Positions 6,526 through 14,807 of a stretch of DNA of 42,931 nucleotides are shown piece by piece (positions within the stretch are counted from its first letter, which is position 1; each line of letters begins with the position of its first letter). Source of the DNA: VMGX01 sp041658885 (GTDB lineage Bacteria > Patescibacteriota > Minisyncoccia > Phycocordibacterales > 21-14-all-36-13). The stretch lies in the NCBI GenBank assembly GCA_041658885.1, contig JBAZZJ010000005.1, forward strand, positions 1-42,931, read 5' to 3'. The notes beneath the pieces were generated by a model that had not been told where the DNA came from, did not search any database, and was given only the letters and a program-made list of their open reading frames with translations. Made by a program: the position numbers and the translations under genes.

Positions 6526-7437
6526 ATGTTTGTAATAAAATACAGAAAAATATTTCTTTCGTTTACAACAATATTAGTTGTTGCATCTCTCATTTTAATT
6601 TTTACATGGGGGCTTAAACCGGGGATAGACTTTGTTGGTGGTTCAATTCTGGAAGTCTCTTACCCCGACGGAAGACCAAGTACGGAAGAAATCCAAAATA
6701 GAATAAGTAATTTGGCGATAGGAAATTACTCGGTTCGTCCAATAGGCGAAAATGGATACATTGCCAGAACAAAATATTTAAACGAAGAAGAAAGAATAGC
6801 TTTGGTTAATACACTTTCTTTAAACAGTTCGGAAAAAATTATTGAAGAAAGATTTAATTCTGTTGGTCCGATGATTGGGGAAGAATTAAAAAACAAGGCC
6901 TACATTTCAATAGCTGTAGTAATATTAATGACGATTTTATTTATAGCTTTTGCTTTTAGAAAAATTTCAAAACCCGTTTCTTCTTGGAAATATGGAATTA
7001 TCGCAATAATTGCCCTCTTTCACGATATTTTAATTCCGACAGGAGTTTTTGTTGTCCTCGGAAAATTTGCAGGAGCGGAAGTTGATGTGCTTTTTGTTAC
7101 CGCGCTTCTCACAATTCTCGGGTATTCAATAAGTGACACAATTGTAATTTTTGATAGGGTTCGTGAAAATTTAAATTTAAATATTAAAATGCATAATTTT
7201 AAAGAAACTTTTGCTGACACGATAGGAAAGAGCTTAAATCAAACCTATGTAAGATCATTTAATATATCTTTTACAACATTTCTTGTTTTGCTCTCGTTAT
7301 ATATATTTGGTGGAAGTACAACGGAACATTTTGCCTTAACTTTGATAGTTGGAGTCATTGCAGGGTCATACTCCTCAATATTTATAGCTCCGGCTCTGTT
7401 GCTTTTGATGGGAGGAAAAGACACTAAGACAAAGTAA
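6526..7437 (+). CDS. secF: Protein translocase subunit SecF
   Basis: Partner of SecD. The N-terminal helix follows FVIKYRKIFL, then GLKPGIDFVGGSILEV, the characteristic SecF element. Five C-terminal helices follow, with LGYSISDTIVIFDRVREN (RND signature) and SFTTFLVLLSLYIFGG. I chose the ATG at 6526 because MFVIKYRKIF matches the usual SecF N-terminus. An in-frame TTG at 6484 would add 14 residues and overlap secD by 23 nt. About 304 aa with the chosen start. Co-transcribed with secD and ended by the terminator at 7438-7466. Confidence 0.93.
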   Translation: MFVIKYRKIFLSFTTILVVASLILIFTWGLKPGIDFVGGSILEVSYPDGRPSTEEIQNRISNLAIGNYSVRPIGENGYIARTKYLNEEERIALVNTLSLNSSEKIIEERFNSVGPMIGEELKNKAYISIAVVILMTILFIAFAFRKISKPVSSWKYGIIAIIALFHDILIPTGVFVVLGKFAGAEVDVLFVTALLTILGYSISDTIVIFDRVRENLNLNIKMHNFKETFADTIGKSLNQTYVRSFNISFTTFLVLLSLYIFGGSTTEHFALTLIVGVIAGSYSSIFIAPALLLLMGGKDTKTK

Positions 7438-7466
7438 CTTAAAAACCTCTCAATGAGGTTTTTAAG
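7438..7466 (+). terminator. secDF terminator
   Basis: Twelve-bp stem 7438-7449 with 7455-7466, loop TCAAT, with A/T runs. It is followed at about 7473-7501 by half of an ACGGGGCAAGTAA repeat (see 28783-28958). Confidence 0.75.
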
Positions 7467-7507
7467 AACAGTGTCAGATTTTACGGGGCAAGTAATATTT
7501 TTTAAAG

Positions 7508-8704
7508 ATGAAATATGAATTCTATTTTAAAGAAGTTCTAAGGAGAATCATAATTGGAGTGATTTTGTTATTAATTGTTTTATTATTAAATTCAATGTCA
7601 AAAAAAAGTGAAAAAGAATGGTACGCGTTGGAATTAGAGAAAACACAAGAGGCGACCGAAGAATCAACAAAATGTTGTGGGCCAGACATGGTTCCACCAT
7701 TTAGTTTTGGTTTAGAATTTCTTGGTCTTGAAGATCCCAAAGACGATGGGATATTGTGGTCCAATGTAAATAAATTTGTTGATGATTGGTTTGAAAATCC
7801 TAGAAAATATATAAGCTTAGACGGAATGGAATTACCAAAAGACGAAGAAATAAAAATTAAAGATGGTTTTATAACATTTCCCTCAATACTCAACAAAAAA
7901 GAAACTGCAAGATTTAAATATGATTCACAACCAGAAAATAGAGCAGGGAGAAAAGTGGCTTTAATACACGTAATGCACTGGGGAGGCAAACTTAAATTAT
8001 ATGACTATGGGGTTACTTTAATAAGAGACACTCTTTTACCAATAACAACATTAATTCATATTCCTGCAGGCAGAGGACTAAATCCTGGAGATGACAGCCT
8101 CGCAGATTATGAATCGGTATCGCCGAATATAGGAAAAACAATTTTTAAAACTAGGCAGGATGTTTTGGATATAGAATTTATGGCTAAATATCTAAAAGAT
8201 AAACTTGGGTATGAACAAGTTGGTTTGTTTACATACAGCATAGGTTCTTTGAGAGGTGTTTTGGCTTCGATTTTTTCTCCGGAATATTTTGATTTCGCCG
8301 TATTTCATATGGTAGCTGATAATTTTACTGATTCAGTCATGAAAGGAGTTGCGACACAAGAAATAGCAAAAGAAATAGAAGGTAAAATAGACATGAACTT
8401 GTTAAATACTTTTTGGTTAACAATATCTCCCGGCAGGTATTCAAGCTATCTGGATAATTTACCAGAAAAAACAAGAATGGTTCAAGCTAAACATGATTTT
8501 ATTTTTGGTCACCAAAATGTTGAAGATTTTAATTTTATAGCAAGAAAAAATAAACCAGATATAGAAATAGCAAATGAAGATGTTGGACATAGTACATTTG
8601 GACATTTTCCAACGAGCGTTTCAGTTATGATGAATGATATAAAGTTTATATATTTAAACACTCTTATGAAGGAAGATATTAAAGCAAAGTTGTTTGGGAT
8701 CTAA
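7508..8704 (+). CDS. Membrane-anchored alpha/beta hydrolase
   Basis: 398 aa. One N-terminal membrane helix (about 12-28) anchors a probably extracytoplasmic domain. An alpha/beta-hydrolase core is visible from about 150: strand VALIHVMHWGG, then strand TLIHIPAGRG, then the nucleophile elbow LFTYSIGSLRG with Ser244. Asp330 (QAKHDFIFG) and His361 (EDVGHSTFG) complete a plausible triad in the right order. The CCGPD segment at 56-60 could form a disulfide or bind metal. The substrate is unknown; esterase, lipase or peptidase are all possible. It sits between secDF and secE but is separated from both by hairpins, so it need not share their function. The stop codon lies in a CTAACGGGGT repeat arm (8701-8710). 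Confidence 0.72.
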   Translation: MKYEFYFKEVLRRIIIGVILLLIVLLLNSMSKKSEKEWYALELEKTQEATEESTKCCGPDMVPPFSFGLEFLGLEDPKDDGILWSNVNKFVDDWFENPRKYISLDGMELPKDEEIKIKDGFITFPSILNKKETARFKYDSQPENRAGRKVALIHVMHWGGKLKLYDYGVTLIRDTLLPITTLIHIPAGRGLNPGDDSLADYESVSPNIGKTIFKTRQDVLDIEFMAKYLKDKLGYEQVGLFTYSIGSLRGVLASIFSPEYFDFAVFHMVADNFTDSVMKGVATQEIAKEIEGKIDMNLLNTFWLTISPGRYSSYLDNLPEKTRMVQAKHDFIFGHQNVEDFNFIARKNKPDIEIANEDVGHSTFGHFPTSVSVMMNDIKFIYLNTLMKEDIKAKLFGI

Positions 8705-8713
8705 CGGGGTGAA

Positions 8714-8741
8714 TTGACTTTTTATGGTAAAAGAGTAGTAT
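8714..8741 (+). promoter_or_regulatory. Promoter of the secE-nusG-rplK group
   Basis: TTGACT (8714-8719), 16-bp spacer, TAGTAT (8736-8741). Start expected near 8748, at the foot of the hairpin at 8748-8761, followed by the structured leader to 8904. Confidence 0.6.
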
Positions 8742-8747
8742 TTATAT

Positions 8748-8768
8748 TGCCCTGTGGGGCATTTTTTT
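8748..8768 (+). terminator. Terminator or attenuator at the 5' end of the secE leader
   Basis: TGCCC (8748-8752) pairs with GGGCA (8757-8761), followed by seven T. It may end the 7508 gene. If the promoter at 8714 is real, the hairpin is at the very start of the secE transcript, where it could protect the 5' end or attenuate. Confidence 0.5.
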
Positions 8769-8781
8769 AACCAAAACATAA

Positions 8782-8904
8782 ATCCCGTTAGAGATAAAGT
8801 TTGTAAATCTACGCGAGATTTAATATGGAGTTTATAAAATAAAAAGTTCACAATTATAAATAATAATTATTGGAAATATTAATATTTCCGATCTCTAATG
8901 GGAT
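8782..8904 (+). promoter_or_regulatory. Structured leader covering the secE start codon
   Basis: ATCCCGTTAGAGAT (8782-8795) pairs over 14 bp, with one G-U, to ATCTCTAATGGGAT (8891-8904), whose last two bases are the AT of the secE ATG. Inside are further hairpins: AAATCT/AGATTT (about 8806-8823) and the perfect palindrome 8872-8889 (GGAAATATTAATATTTCC). The closing stem has the same sequence type and the same position relative to the ATG as the leader of rpsR (28455-28580). This suggests translation control by start-codon burial or a shared RNA element. Confidence 0.6.
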
Positions 8905-9082
8905 GAAATTAGTTGAATATTTAAAAAATACAAAGGCAGAGTTTAAACACGTGAGTTGGCCAACAAGAAAACAGGCAATAACTTTTACAATCATCGTTGT
9001 AGTTATATCTTTTGCTGTTGCGCTTTATCTTGGATTTTTTGATTTTATTTTTTCAAAAATCTTAGAGTTCTTCATTCTGTAA
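8903..9082 (+). CDS. secE: Preprotein translocase subunit SecE
   Basis: 59-aa single-span SecE, the clamp subunit of the SecYEG channel. The amphipathic helix contains YLKNTKAEFKHVSWPTRKQ with the conserved VSWPTR motif, followed by one membrane helix (about 24-45) and a short tail. The ATG at 8903 gives the standard N-terminus (MKLVEYLKNTKAE). A TTG 33 nt upstream in the same frame would add residues encoded by the leader palindrome and is unlikely. nusG follows 51 nt later, the usual bacterial order. Confidence 0.93.
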   Translation: MKLVEYLKNTKAEFKHVSWPTRKQAITFTIIVVVISFAVALYLGFFDFIFSKILEFFIL

Positions 9083-9133
9083 TTTATTTTTTTGATTTAG
9101 TGATTTTATGTTTTTATGATTTTTTGAATTATT

Positions 9134-9679
9134 ATGTCCAAACAATATACAGATGGAAAAAGACATTGGTACGCGATACACACGTACGCGGGCTATGAAA
9201 ACGCAGTTGTAAGAAATTTAAAACAACGCGCTGAATCTCTTGGTATGGAAGACAAAATTTTTGATGTTATTGTTCCTGTAAAAAAAGTTGTAAAAGTAAA
9301 AAGAAACAAAAGGGTTGAGGAAGAAGAAAAAGTTTATCCCGGATACGTTCTTGTAGACATGGTTGTTGATGATGATTCTTGGTATGTTGTTAGAAATACT
9401 CCAAGAGTTACTGGATTCGTAGGAACAGGAGTTCACCCAACTCCGATGGAAGAGGGAGAAATAAATGAATTATTTAGCAAAATGGGTTCAGAAACAGTTG
9501 AACATAACATAGACTTGCAAACCGGAGATTCCGTTGTTATTGTAGACGGGCCGTTTAAGGATTTAGAAGGCAAAATTGGAGAGGTAGATAGAAATAAAGG
9601 AAAAATAAAAGTTTTGATCCCAATGTTTGGTAGGGAGACACCTGTGGAGTTAGACTTTTTACAGATTAAAAGAATATAA
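9134..9679 (+). CDS. nusG: Transcription termination/antitermination factor NusG
   Basis: 181 aa. The N-terminal NGN domain starts HWYAIHTYAGYENAV and includes KVYPGYVLVDM and WYVVRNTPRVTGFVG, which contact RNA polymerase. The C-terminal KOW domain begins GDSVVIVDGPFKDLEG and binds Rho or ribosomal S10. It is complete and of normal length. The upstream spacer carries ATTTAGTGATTTTATG-type repeats seen before several genes. It lies between secE and rplK. Confidence 0.96.
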   Translation: MSKQYTDGKRHWYAIHTYAGYENAVVRNLKQRAESLGMEDKIFDVIVPVKKVVKVKRNKRVEEEEKVYPGYVLVDMVVDDDSWYVVRNTPRVTGFVGTGVHPTPMEEGEINELFSKMGSETVEHNIDLQTGDSVVIVDGPFKDLEGKIGEVDRNKGKIKVLIPMFGRETPVELDFLQIKRI

Positions 9680-9744
9680 TTTAATCTGCGGTTTAAGGAG
9701 CAGATTAAAAAGGTTTTGTGTTTTTAAAAATAAAAATATTATGG

Positions 9745-9773
9745 ATTCAAATGCTCTGAATGAGCATTTGAAT
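9745..9773 (+). terminator. Hairpin between nusG and rplK
   Basis: ATTCAAATGCTC (9745-9756) pairs perfectly with 9762-9773, loop TGAAT. There is only a weak T tract after it, so this may be an intercistronic processing or attenuation hairpin that lowers read-through into rplK. Confidence 0.55.
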
Positions 9774-9796
9774 TTAGTGATTTAAGTTAGAATATT

Positions 9797-10219
9797 ATGG
9801 CAAAAAAAATATTAAAGAAAATAAAATTGCAAATTCCAGCAGGGAAGGCAACACCAACCCCACCAGTTGGACCGGCGCTCGGACAAGCGGGAGTTCCTAT
9901 TGGAGACTTTATAAATAAATTCAACGATGCAACAAAAGGGATGATAGGAGACATAATTCCTACAGACATCACTGTTTACGAAGATAGAACTTTTTCTTTC
10001 GTCTTAAAAACACCGCCAGCTGCAAGTTTGATATTAAAGGCAATTAAGGTTGAAAAGGGGTCAGGAAAAAATTTAACAAATAAAATTGGGAAAATTACGA
10101 AGGCTCAAATAAAAGAGATTGCGGAAAAGAAAATGAAAGACTTAAATGCAAGCACAATTGAATCCGCAATGAAAATTATTGAAGGGACTGCAAGGTCAAT
10201 GGGCGTGGAAGTGAAGTAA
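9797..10219 (+). CDS. rplK: 50S ribosomal protein L11
   Basis: 140 aa, full length. The N-terminal domain contains LQIPAGKATPTPPVGPALGQ, the conserved proline-rich hinge of L11. The C-terminal RNA-binding domain has LTNKIGKITKAQIKEIAE and ends EGTARSMGVEVK. It binds the GTPase-associated region of 23S rRNA. In most bacteria rplA follows; here it does not, and the group ends in a repeat and terminator (10263-10433). The start has no clear Shine-Dalgarno. Confidence 0.97.
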   Translation: MAKKILKKIKLQIPAGKATPTPPVGPALGQAGVPIGDFINKFNDATKGMIGDIIPTDITVYEDRTFSFVLKTPPAASLILKAIKVEKGSGKNLTNKIGKITKAQIKEIAEKKMKDLNASTIESAMKIIEGTARSMGVEVK

Positions 10220-10262
10220 AACGCTGACTAAAAATGCAGACTAAACGCGGACTTACGCGGAC

Positions 10263-10400
10263 AAAAAAATACCCCATTAGAAGTTCATTAGGATTGAGTG
10301 CCTGTTAGAATATTACAAGCGAATTCGCCTGCCCGCCTTGGGCGGGCCTAACGGCTTTGTTTATTCTTAAATCGTATGTAGTATTAAACCTCTAACGGGG
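10263..10400. repeat. CCCCATTAGA/TCTAACGGGG palindromic element
   Basis: The outer arms, CCCCATTAGA (about 10270-10279) and TCTAACGGGG (about 10391-10400), belong to the same family as the secE and rpsR leaders. In the middle is a GC-rich hairpin, GCCCGCCTTGGGCGGGC. It lies in the 225-nt gap between rplK and the minus-strand gene at 10445, with no start codon in the 3' arm. Confidence 0.55.
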
Positions 10401-10405
10401 CAAGG

Positions 10406-10433
10406 AAAAAGACGAGATTACTCTCGTCTTTTT
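10406..10433. terminator. Bidirectional terminator between rplK and the 10445 gene
   Basis: AAAAAGACGAGA (10406-10417) pairs perfectly with 10422-10433, loop TTAC, with T runs on both strands. It serves convergent transcripts. Confidence 0.85.
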
Positions 10434-10444
10434 GTTTGGAATGT

Positions 10445-10894
10445 TTACCACTTCCAAGAAGCCCTTGAAAGCAACACCAACGAATTATCGCCGGTTCCGT
10501 TTTCTTTGATATAAGATACCAATTTGTCTAAATTTTTAGACAACTCAGAATCTTTTATGTCTCTAGTTGCGATTTCAATTGCCCCGACAACTACATCTAC
10601 TTCTGCCATTTTGTCCAAACGTGAAATGAGCTCATCAAAACTTTCTCTGGTTTCTTTAAAACTCTTGATTTCAGATGCTATTTTTTTGTGAGCATCTGTC
10701 ACAAGTTGTTTAATGTATAATTCCGAAAATGAACCCATTATTTTTTGTACAGCAGTTTGAACTTCTTCCAATTTTTCTAGATTTTCGGTTAACTGCGCAA
10801 AATCTTTTTCGCGATCTTCCAAAATTTTTGTTATTTGGTCAATCTCTTCAGATTTTTCTTTTACAGCAATATCCCTATCATTATTGGTCAACAT
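10445..10894 (-). CDS. Coiled-coil orphan protein (149 aa)
   Basis: Unrecognised soluble protein. The first 55 residues are strongly predicted to form a coiled coil by heptad pattern (KEKSEEIDQITKILEDREKD and following). The rest is helical with repeated acidic and basic residues, ending RASWKW. There is no signal peptide or membrane segment. It is a single-gene unit: TTGACA / TATCTT promoter with a TGG extended -10 (10941-10968, minus strand), AAGGAG before the ATG, and a shared terminator at 10406-10433. Its role may be structural or regulatory; nothing in the sequence decides it. Confidence 0.75.
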   Translation of the reverse strand: MLTNNDRDIAVKEKSEEIDQITKILEDREKDFAQLTENLEKLEEVQTAVQKIMGSFSELYIKQLVTDAHKKIASEIKSFKETRESFDELISRLDKMAEVDVVVGAIEIATRDIKDSELSKNLDKLVSYIKENGTGDNSLVLLSRASWKW

Positions 10895-10940
10895 TTTAAT
10901 ACTCCTTTTTTGGTTTTTTTAAATGTTCTTATCTTTCTTG

Positions 10941-10968
10941 AAGATACCAGAAATGAAACTTTTGTCAA
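10941..10968 (-). promoter_or_regulatory. Promoter of the 10445-10894 gene
   Basis: On the minus strand: TTGACA (10968-10963), 16-bp spacer ending TGG, TATCTT (10946-10941). The start falls near 10934, about 40 nt before the ATG. Confidence 0.75.
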
Positions 10969-11025
10969 AACATTTTTATTTTTTTATACTTTATGACCCG
11001 ATAGGGACGGGAAGTGTAAAAAGAG

Positions 11026-11086
11026 TTATCCACTAATTATCCACCAGTCTTCACACCAAGGGCGCGGAAATTCTTGTATAATTTCC
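11026..11086 (+). promoter_or_regulatory. Promoter with two DnaA-box-like sites and an operator-like palindrome
   Basis: TTATCCACT (11026-11034) and TTATCCACC (11037-11045) lie 11 bp apart, one helical turn. The -10 TATAAT (11077-11082) is inside an inverted repeat, GGAAATT (11066-11072) and AATTTCC (11080-11086). No good -35 is visible, which fits activator dependence. A single TTATCCACA is at the same distance from the -10 in front of the genes at 38292 and 42274. Confidence 0.5.
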
Positions 11087-11115
11087 CTAGTTAATTTTTT
11101 TGATTTTCTGCCTTC

Positions 11116-11138
11116 ACTTGGAGGCTCGGCCTCCAAGT
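11116..11138 (+). promoter_or_regulatory. Leader hairpin, copy 1 of a flanking pair
   Basis: ACTTGGAGGC (11116-11125) pairs with GCCTCCAAGT (11129-11138), loop TCG. An identical hairpin ends the operon at 14808-14832. There is no T run here, so it is not a plain terminator. Confidence 0.6.
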
Positions 11139-11167
11139 TGGATTTAAAATTTTAATCTAATAAAAAT

Positions 11168-11674
11168 ATGAATAATAAAAAAAATCTAATTTTAATTTTA
11201 ATTATTTTAGTAATTGTAATTTTGCTTACTCTATATTTTTTAGTTTTTCAAAAAGATAGAGAATTTGTTGTAAGAGACAAGGATAGCTTTACTTCACAGG
11301 AAGACTATTTGAATTATCTGGAAGAATACAAGGTGGCCCAGAGTAAAGATACTTATGGGGGCAAAACGCCAGAAGAAACACTTAATTTGTTTGTGGAGGC
11401 TCTTAAAGCAGGAAACACAGAACTAGCCTCAAGGTATTTTGTATTAAGTAAACAGAATGAAATTAAAGAAGATTTAAAACAAGGGGTAGAAAGTGGGGGA
11501 ATCAAAACATTTGTGGATATAATAGGAGATTCTTCTAATAAATTTGATAGTAAAAAATCTAGTGTCGGTGAATATTTTATTTCTGTAATAGAAAAAGAAA
11601 ATAATAGTTTAATTCTAGAAATTAGATTATCTCTTAATTCAGAATCTAAATTATGGAAAATAGAAAATCTATAA
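11168..11674 (+). CDS. Membrane-anchored protein of unknown function (168 aa)
   Basis: One N-terminal membrane helix (about 5-27) follows a basic start (MNNKKN), so the rest is probably outside the membrane. The segment TPEETLNLFVEALKAGNTELASRYF (from about 65) is typical of small NTF2-like/DUF4878-type domains that fold as a cone-shaped alpha+beta domain. I regard that as likely but unproven. The stop overlaps the next gene by 22 nt, so the two are translationally coupled and probably act together at the cell surface. There is no Shine-Dalgarno before the ATG. Confidence 0.72.
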   Translation: MNNKKNLILILIILVIVILLTLYFLVFQKDREFVVRDKDSFTSQEDYLNYLEEYKVAQSKDTYGGKTPEETLNLFVEALKAGNTELASRYFVLSKQNEIKEDLKQGVESGGIKTFVDIIGDSSNKFDSKKSSVGEYFISVIEKENNSLILEIRLSLNSESKLWKIENL

Positions 11675-14600
11675 TTTTAATAATTGTATTTTTAATAAAC
11701 TTCGTTTTTTCAAACGATGTTTATTCATACGGCGTTGAAACACACAGAGCTATAACAAAGGAAGTTATTGAATTCTATAACGAATCAAACAAAAGAGAGA
11801 TTTCAGATAAGGAAAAAGAAATAATTATGTTGGGAAGCAAGGAAGAAGACAAACCAGTATATAGGACAGTAAATCATTTTTATGACCCAATATATAACAA
11901 AGGACTATTAAGTAAATTTTTGCCAGCTTATGATTGGGCTGAAAACACGAACGCTCAAGCTATGTATAGCCCACAATATGCTCTTCTATCTAAATTGTTG
12001 TCATTATATAGCTCTGACGCGGATTATTCTTTTGACAGAGCCGTTTATGAATATGTATGGGGAGATAAAGAAAGGGGATTAAAAACACTCGGACACATTC
12101 TCCACTTGATTGAAGACATGTCCTTACCGGCACATACAAGAGATGACCAACACATAAACGGAGATTATTATGAAACATATGCGAGAAAATATGACATTAA
12201 TACTATAAACGATATTTCGGAAGAACTAATAGAAAATAAAGAAAAACAAAAACAATTTTCTTCACTTTTTGATTTCTTTTTTAGTATGGCAAATTATTCA
12301 AATAATAATTTTTTTAGTGGAGATACAATATTTGACAAAAAATATGTTAAACCAAATATTAATAACCTAAGCATAAAAGAAATAAGAACAGAAGATGGGA
12401 TACTAAGAAAATTTGGTTTTAAAAAAGAAATGCCAATTTTGGAAGTAAAAAGAACCTTTGTTTTTTCAAAAGCAGGATTTAGGGAAGAATATGTTTTAGA
12501 AGATAAAAATAATTTTGTGACTTCTAATAATTGGTCTCTTCTCTCAAAACAAGCAGTTCTTCATGCTTCTGGTGTCGTCTCTCTTTTCTTTGATAAAGTT
12601 AATGAAGAAGAAGACACAATGGCTTTATTTGATAAAAACAGAAATTCAATAAAGAAATTATTTGGTTCAACTTTATATCAAAGTGCGAATGTTATAAATG
12701 TCATTCAAAAAAACAACGAAGAACAGAATTCAGAAAATCTTCAAACCACCCCAGTGAAATATATTTCGGATTTTACGGGGCAAACAAAACTACAAGAACA
12801 AAATATAATTGAGCAAGTCGGCCCAAGGCCGATTCCACCCAAGGCGGACAGGCTATCCATTGGGACGAAAAGCGACAATCTACAGGAGCAAAATAATAGT
12901 GTGGAAGAAGCCCAGTCCTCTCTCATTGGAACCACAGAAGACAATCAACAAGTAAAAATACAAGACAACAGTAATATTCAAGAACCAGTACCAATTACCC
13001 CCAAATATGATCCTGGGTTTGGTGGTGGCGGTGGTTGGGGAGGCGGTGGTAGTACGCCATCAGTACAAAACACTCGTCCAGTCATTACACTCACAGGCAG
13101 TGCAGTAATAACAATTACAAAAAATGACACATATACAGACGCAGGAGCCACAGCTTCAGATACAGAAGATGGGAATATCACATCTAATATTGTTAAAACA
13201 GGAAATATTGATACTAACACAGCTGGAACGTATACGCTTAGATATAATGTTACAGATTCAAAAGGACTCACGGCAAATGAAATCACAAGAACCATCATAG
13301 TTCAAAACTTAACTTCTCCAACCATTACAACCCCCGTCACAAATCCACATAAATCTGCAACAAATACAATTACATTTTCAGGCACAGCGTCATCAACTCT
13401 TTTAGTATCAAATGATTTTTCAAATGCAACTACAACAGCTGATGGAAGTGAAAATTGGTCAATGACATTAAACAATTTTGGACAAGGAACAACTACTATA
13501 AATTTTGTTGCAAGCAACACAAATTATGCGACATCTTCCGTGACAGAATTTTCGGTCTTTGTTGATACCCAGGCGCCAGTTTTTAATTCATTTAGCATAA
13601 CAGAATGCGGATATTCAATAAGCACGGTTGCAGGTGAATGTTTAGTTCCAACAACAAAAGTAAATCCAATCTGGAATTTTAGTGATACAAACATTTCTTT
13701 TTATGAAATTTATTTAAACAATGTTTTGGCAACGACCACAACTGCAACTACAACAGAAATAACAATTCCAGAAAATTCACAAAATGAAATAAAAGTAAAA
13801 GCAATTGATATTACAGAAAACAGAACTGAATCAAGTATTAAAAATGTTAAGACATCAATATCAATGCCAGTTATAATAAATGAGATAGCTTGGTCGGGGA
13901 CATCAGCAACTCTTATAGAAGATGAATGGATAGAATTGTTTAATAGAAGTTCTGTAGAAATAAAATTATCTGACTTTACACTTCTTGCTCAAGACGGAAC
14001 TCCATACATAAAACTTTCAGGAACAATATTGCCAAATTCATTTTATTTAATTGAGAGAACAGACGACACAACAATTAATGTTGTTGCAGATTTAATAACG
14101 CCATTTAGCGGTTCAGAAGGTTCTGGATTAGGAAACTCGGGCGAAGTTTTATCTCTTGTTTATTCAACAGGAACTGCAACTACGACAATAGACAAGACTC
14201 CAAATCTTGAAGATTGCGGAGAAAATTGGTGTGCTGGTACTACATCAACTGAATATAGAACAATGGAAAGAAAAAATCCTGATACAAGTGGAACATTAAG
14301 TACCAACTGGACTTCAAACAATACATACAAAAAGAATGGTTCGAATGCGAACAATGGTTTAATAAACGGAACACCAAAATACAGAAACAGCGCAAACATT
14401 TCTCAAAACGGGTCTGGGTACTTATGTAGCCCTTATGTCCACTCATTTCAGGAAGGGCTCACTTACTCTCCAGTGTCTGGAACTTGCACATACATATTTC
14501 CAGATTTTAGAACAAGCGCGACATATGGAGAGATTTACAAAGGACAAGTCGGAAGTTCCACATTGTTAATGGGACATTCTTTAAAAAATCACATAACTAC

Positions 14601-14805
14601 AATTACAGAAAAAGATCAGGTTGAAAGTTATATGAATGATTTAAACAATAATAACAATATAAGTGACAATATATTTGTTGCAATATACGAAACAGGCGGA
14701 GTAAATGCAAATATAAATGCATTCAGGGATTATTTTACAACAGGTTCATCTACTCCGCCTGTCGGACTTAATTATGATGTTTTGAATTGGGTTTATTCGG
14801 AATAA
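11653..14805 (+). CDS. Secreted zinc phospholipase C/nuclease-like protein with Ig-like and lamin-tail domains
   Basis: 1050 aa. The signal peptide spans about 1-25. The N-terminal domain resembles zinc-dependent phospholipase C / S1-P1 nuclease: GVETHRAI (His31), NHFYDP (His75, Asp78), and a metal-rich helix pair with His148, His151, Asp155, His161, Asp164/165 and His167. A low-complexity linker (about 390-470) ends in a Gly/Trp-rich run. A DUF5011-type Ig-like domain follows (about 471-548: PVITLTG, DAGATASDTEDG, AGTYTLRYNVTD), then further Ig-like material. A lamin-tail (LTD) domain (about 738-835: INEIAWSGTS, DEWIELFNRS) comes next, and finally an unassigned C-terminal domain with paired cysteines. 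The linker contains in-frame palindrome copies (TTPVKYISDFTGQTK; PRPIPPKADR). Secreted or surface-bound hydrolase; substrate unknown. Confidence 0.8.
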   Translation: MENRKSIILIIVFLINFVFSNDVYSYGVETHRAITKEVIEFYNESNKREISDKEKEIIMLGSKEEDKPVYRTVNHFYDPIYNKGLLSKFLPAYDWAENTNAQAMYSPQYALLSKLLSLYSSDADYSFDRAVYEYVWGDKERGLKTLGHILHLIEDMSLPAHTRDDQHINGDYYETYARKYDINTINDISEELIENKEKQKQFSSLFDFFFSMANYSNNNFFSGDTIFDKKYVKPNINNLSIKEIRTEDGILRKFGFKKEMPILEVKRTFVFSKAGFREEYVLEDKNNFVTSNNWSLLSKQAVLHASGVVSLFFDKVNEEEDTMALFDKNRNSIKKLFGSTLYQSANVINVIQKNNEEQNSENLQTTPVKYISDFTGQTKLQEQNIIEQVGPRPIPPKADRLSIGTKSDNLQEQNNSVEEAQSSLIGTTEDNQQVKIQDNSNIQEPVPITPKYDPGFGGGGGWGGGGSTPSVQNTRPVITLTGSAVITITKNDTYTDAGATASDTEDGNITSNIVKTGNIDTNTAGTYTLRYNVTDSKGLTANEITRTIIVQNLTSPTITTPVTNPHKSATNTITFSGTASSTLLVSNDFSNATTTADGSENWSMTLNNFGQGTTTINFVASNTNYATSSVTEFSVFVDTQAPVFNSFSITECGYSISTVAGECLVPTTKVNPIWNFSDTNISFYEIYLNNVLATTTTATTTEITIPENSQNEIKVKAIDITENRTESSIKNVKTSISMPVIINEIAWSGTSATLIEDEWIELFNRSSVEIKLSDFTLLAQDGTPYIKLSGTILPNSFYLIERTDDTTINVVADLITPFSGSEGSGLGNSGEVLSLVYSTGTATTTIDKTPNLEDCGENWCAGTTSTEYRTMERKNPDTSGTLSTNWTSNNTYKKNGSNANNGLINGTPKYRNSANISQNGSGYLCSPYVHSFQEGLTYSPVSGTCTYIFPDFRTSATYGEIYKGQVGSSTLLMGHSLKNHITTITEKDQVESYMNDLNNNNNISDNIFVAIYETGGVNANINAFRDYFTTGSSTPPVGLNYDVLNWVYSE

Positions 14806-14807
14806 CT

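Noticed and set aside
8870..8902. Upstream TTG start for secE
   Set aside because: The extra residues are encoded by the leader palindrome and are not SecE-like.
11026..11086. Chromosomal origin (oriC) from paired DnaA-box-like sites
   Set aside because: Only two imperfect boxes, no dnaA or dnaN nearby, and the position relative to a -10 box fits a promoter better.
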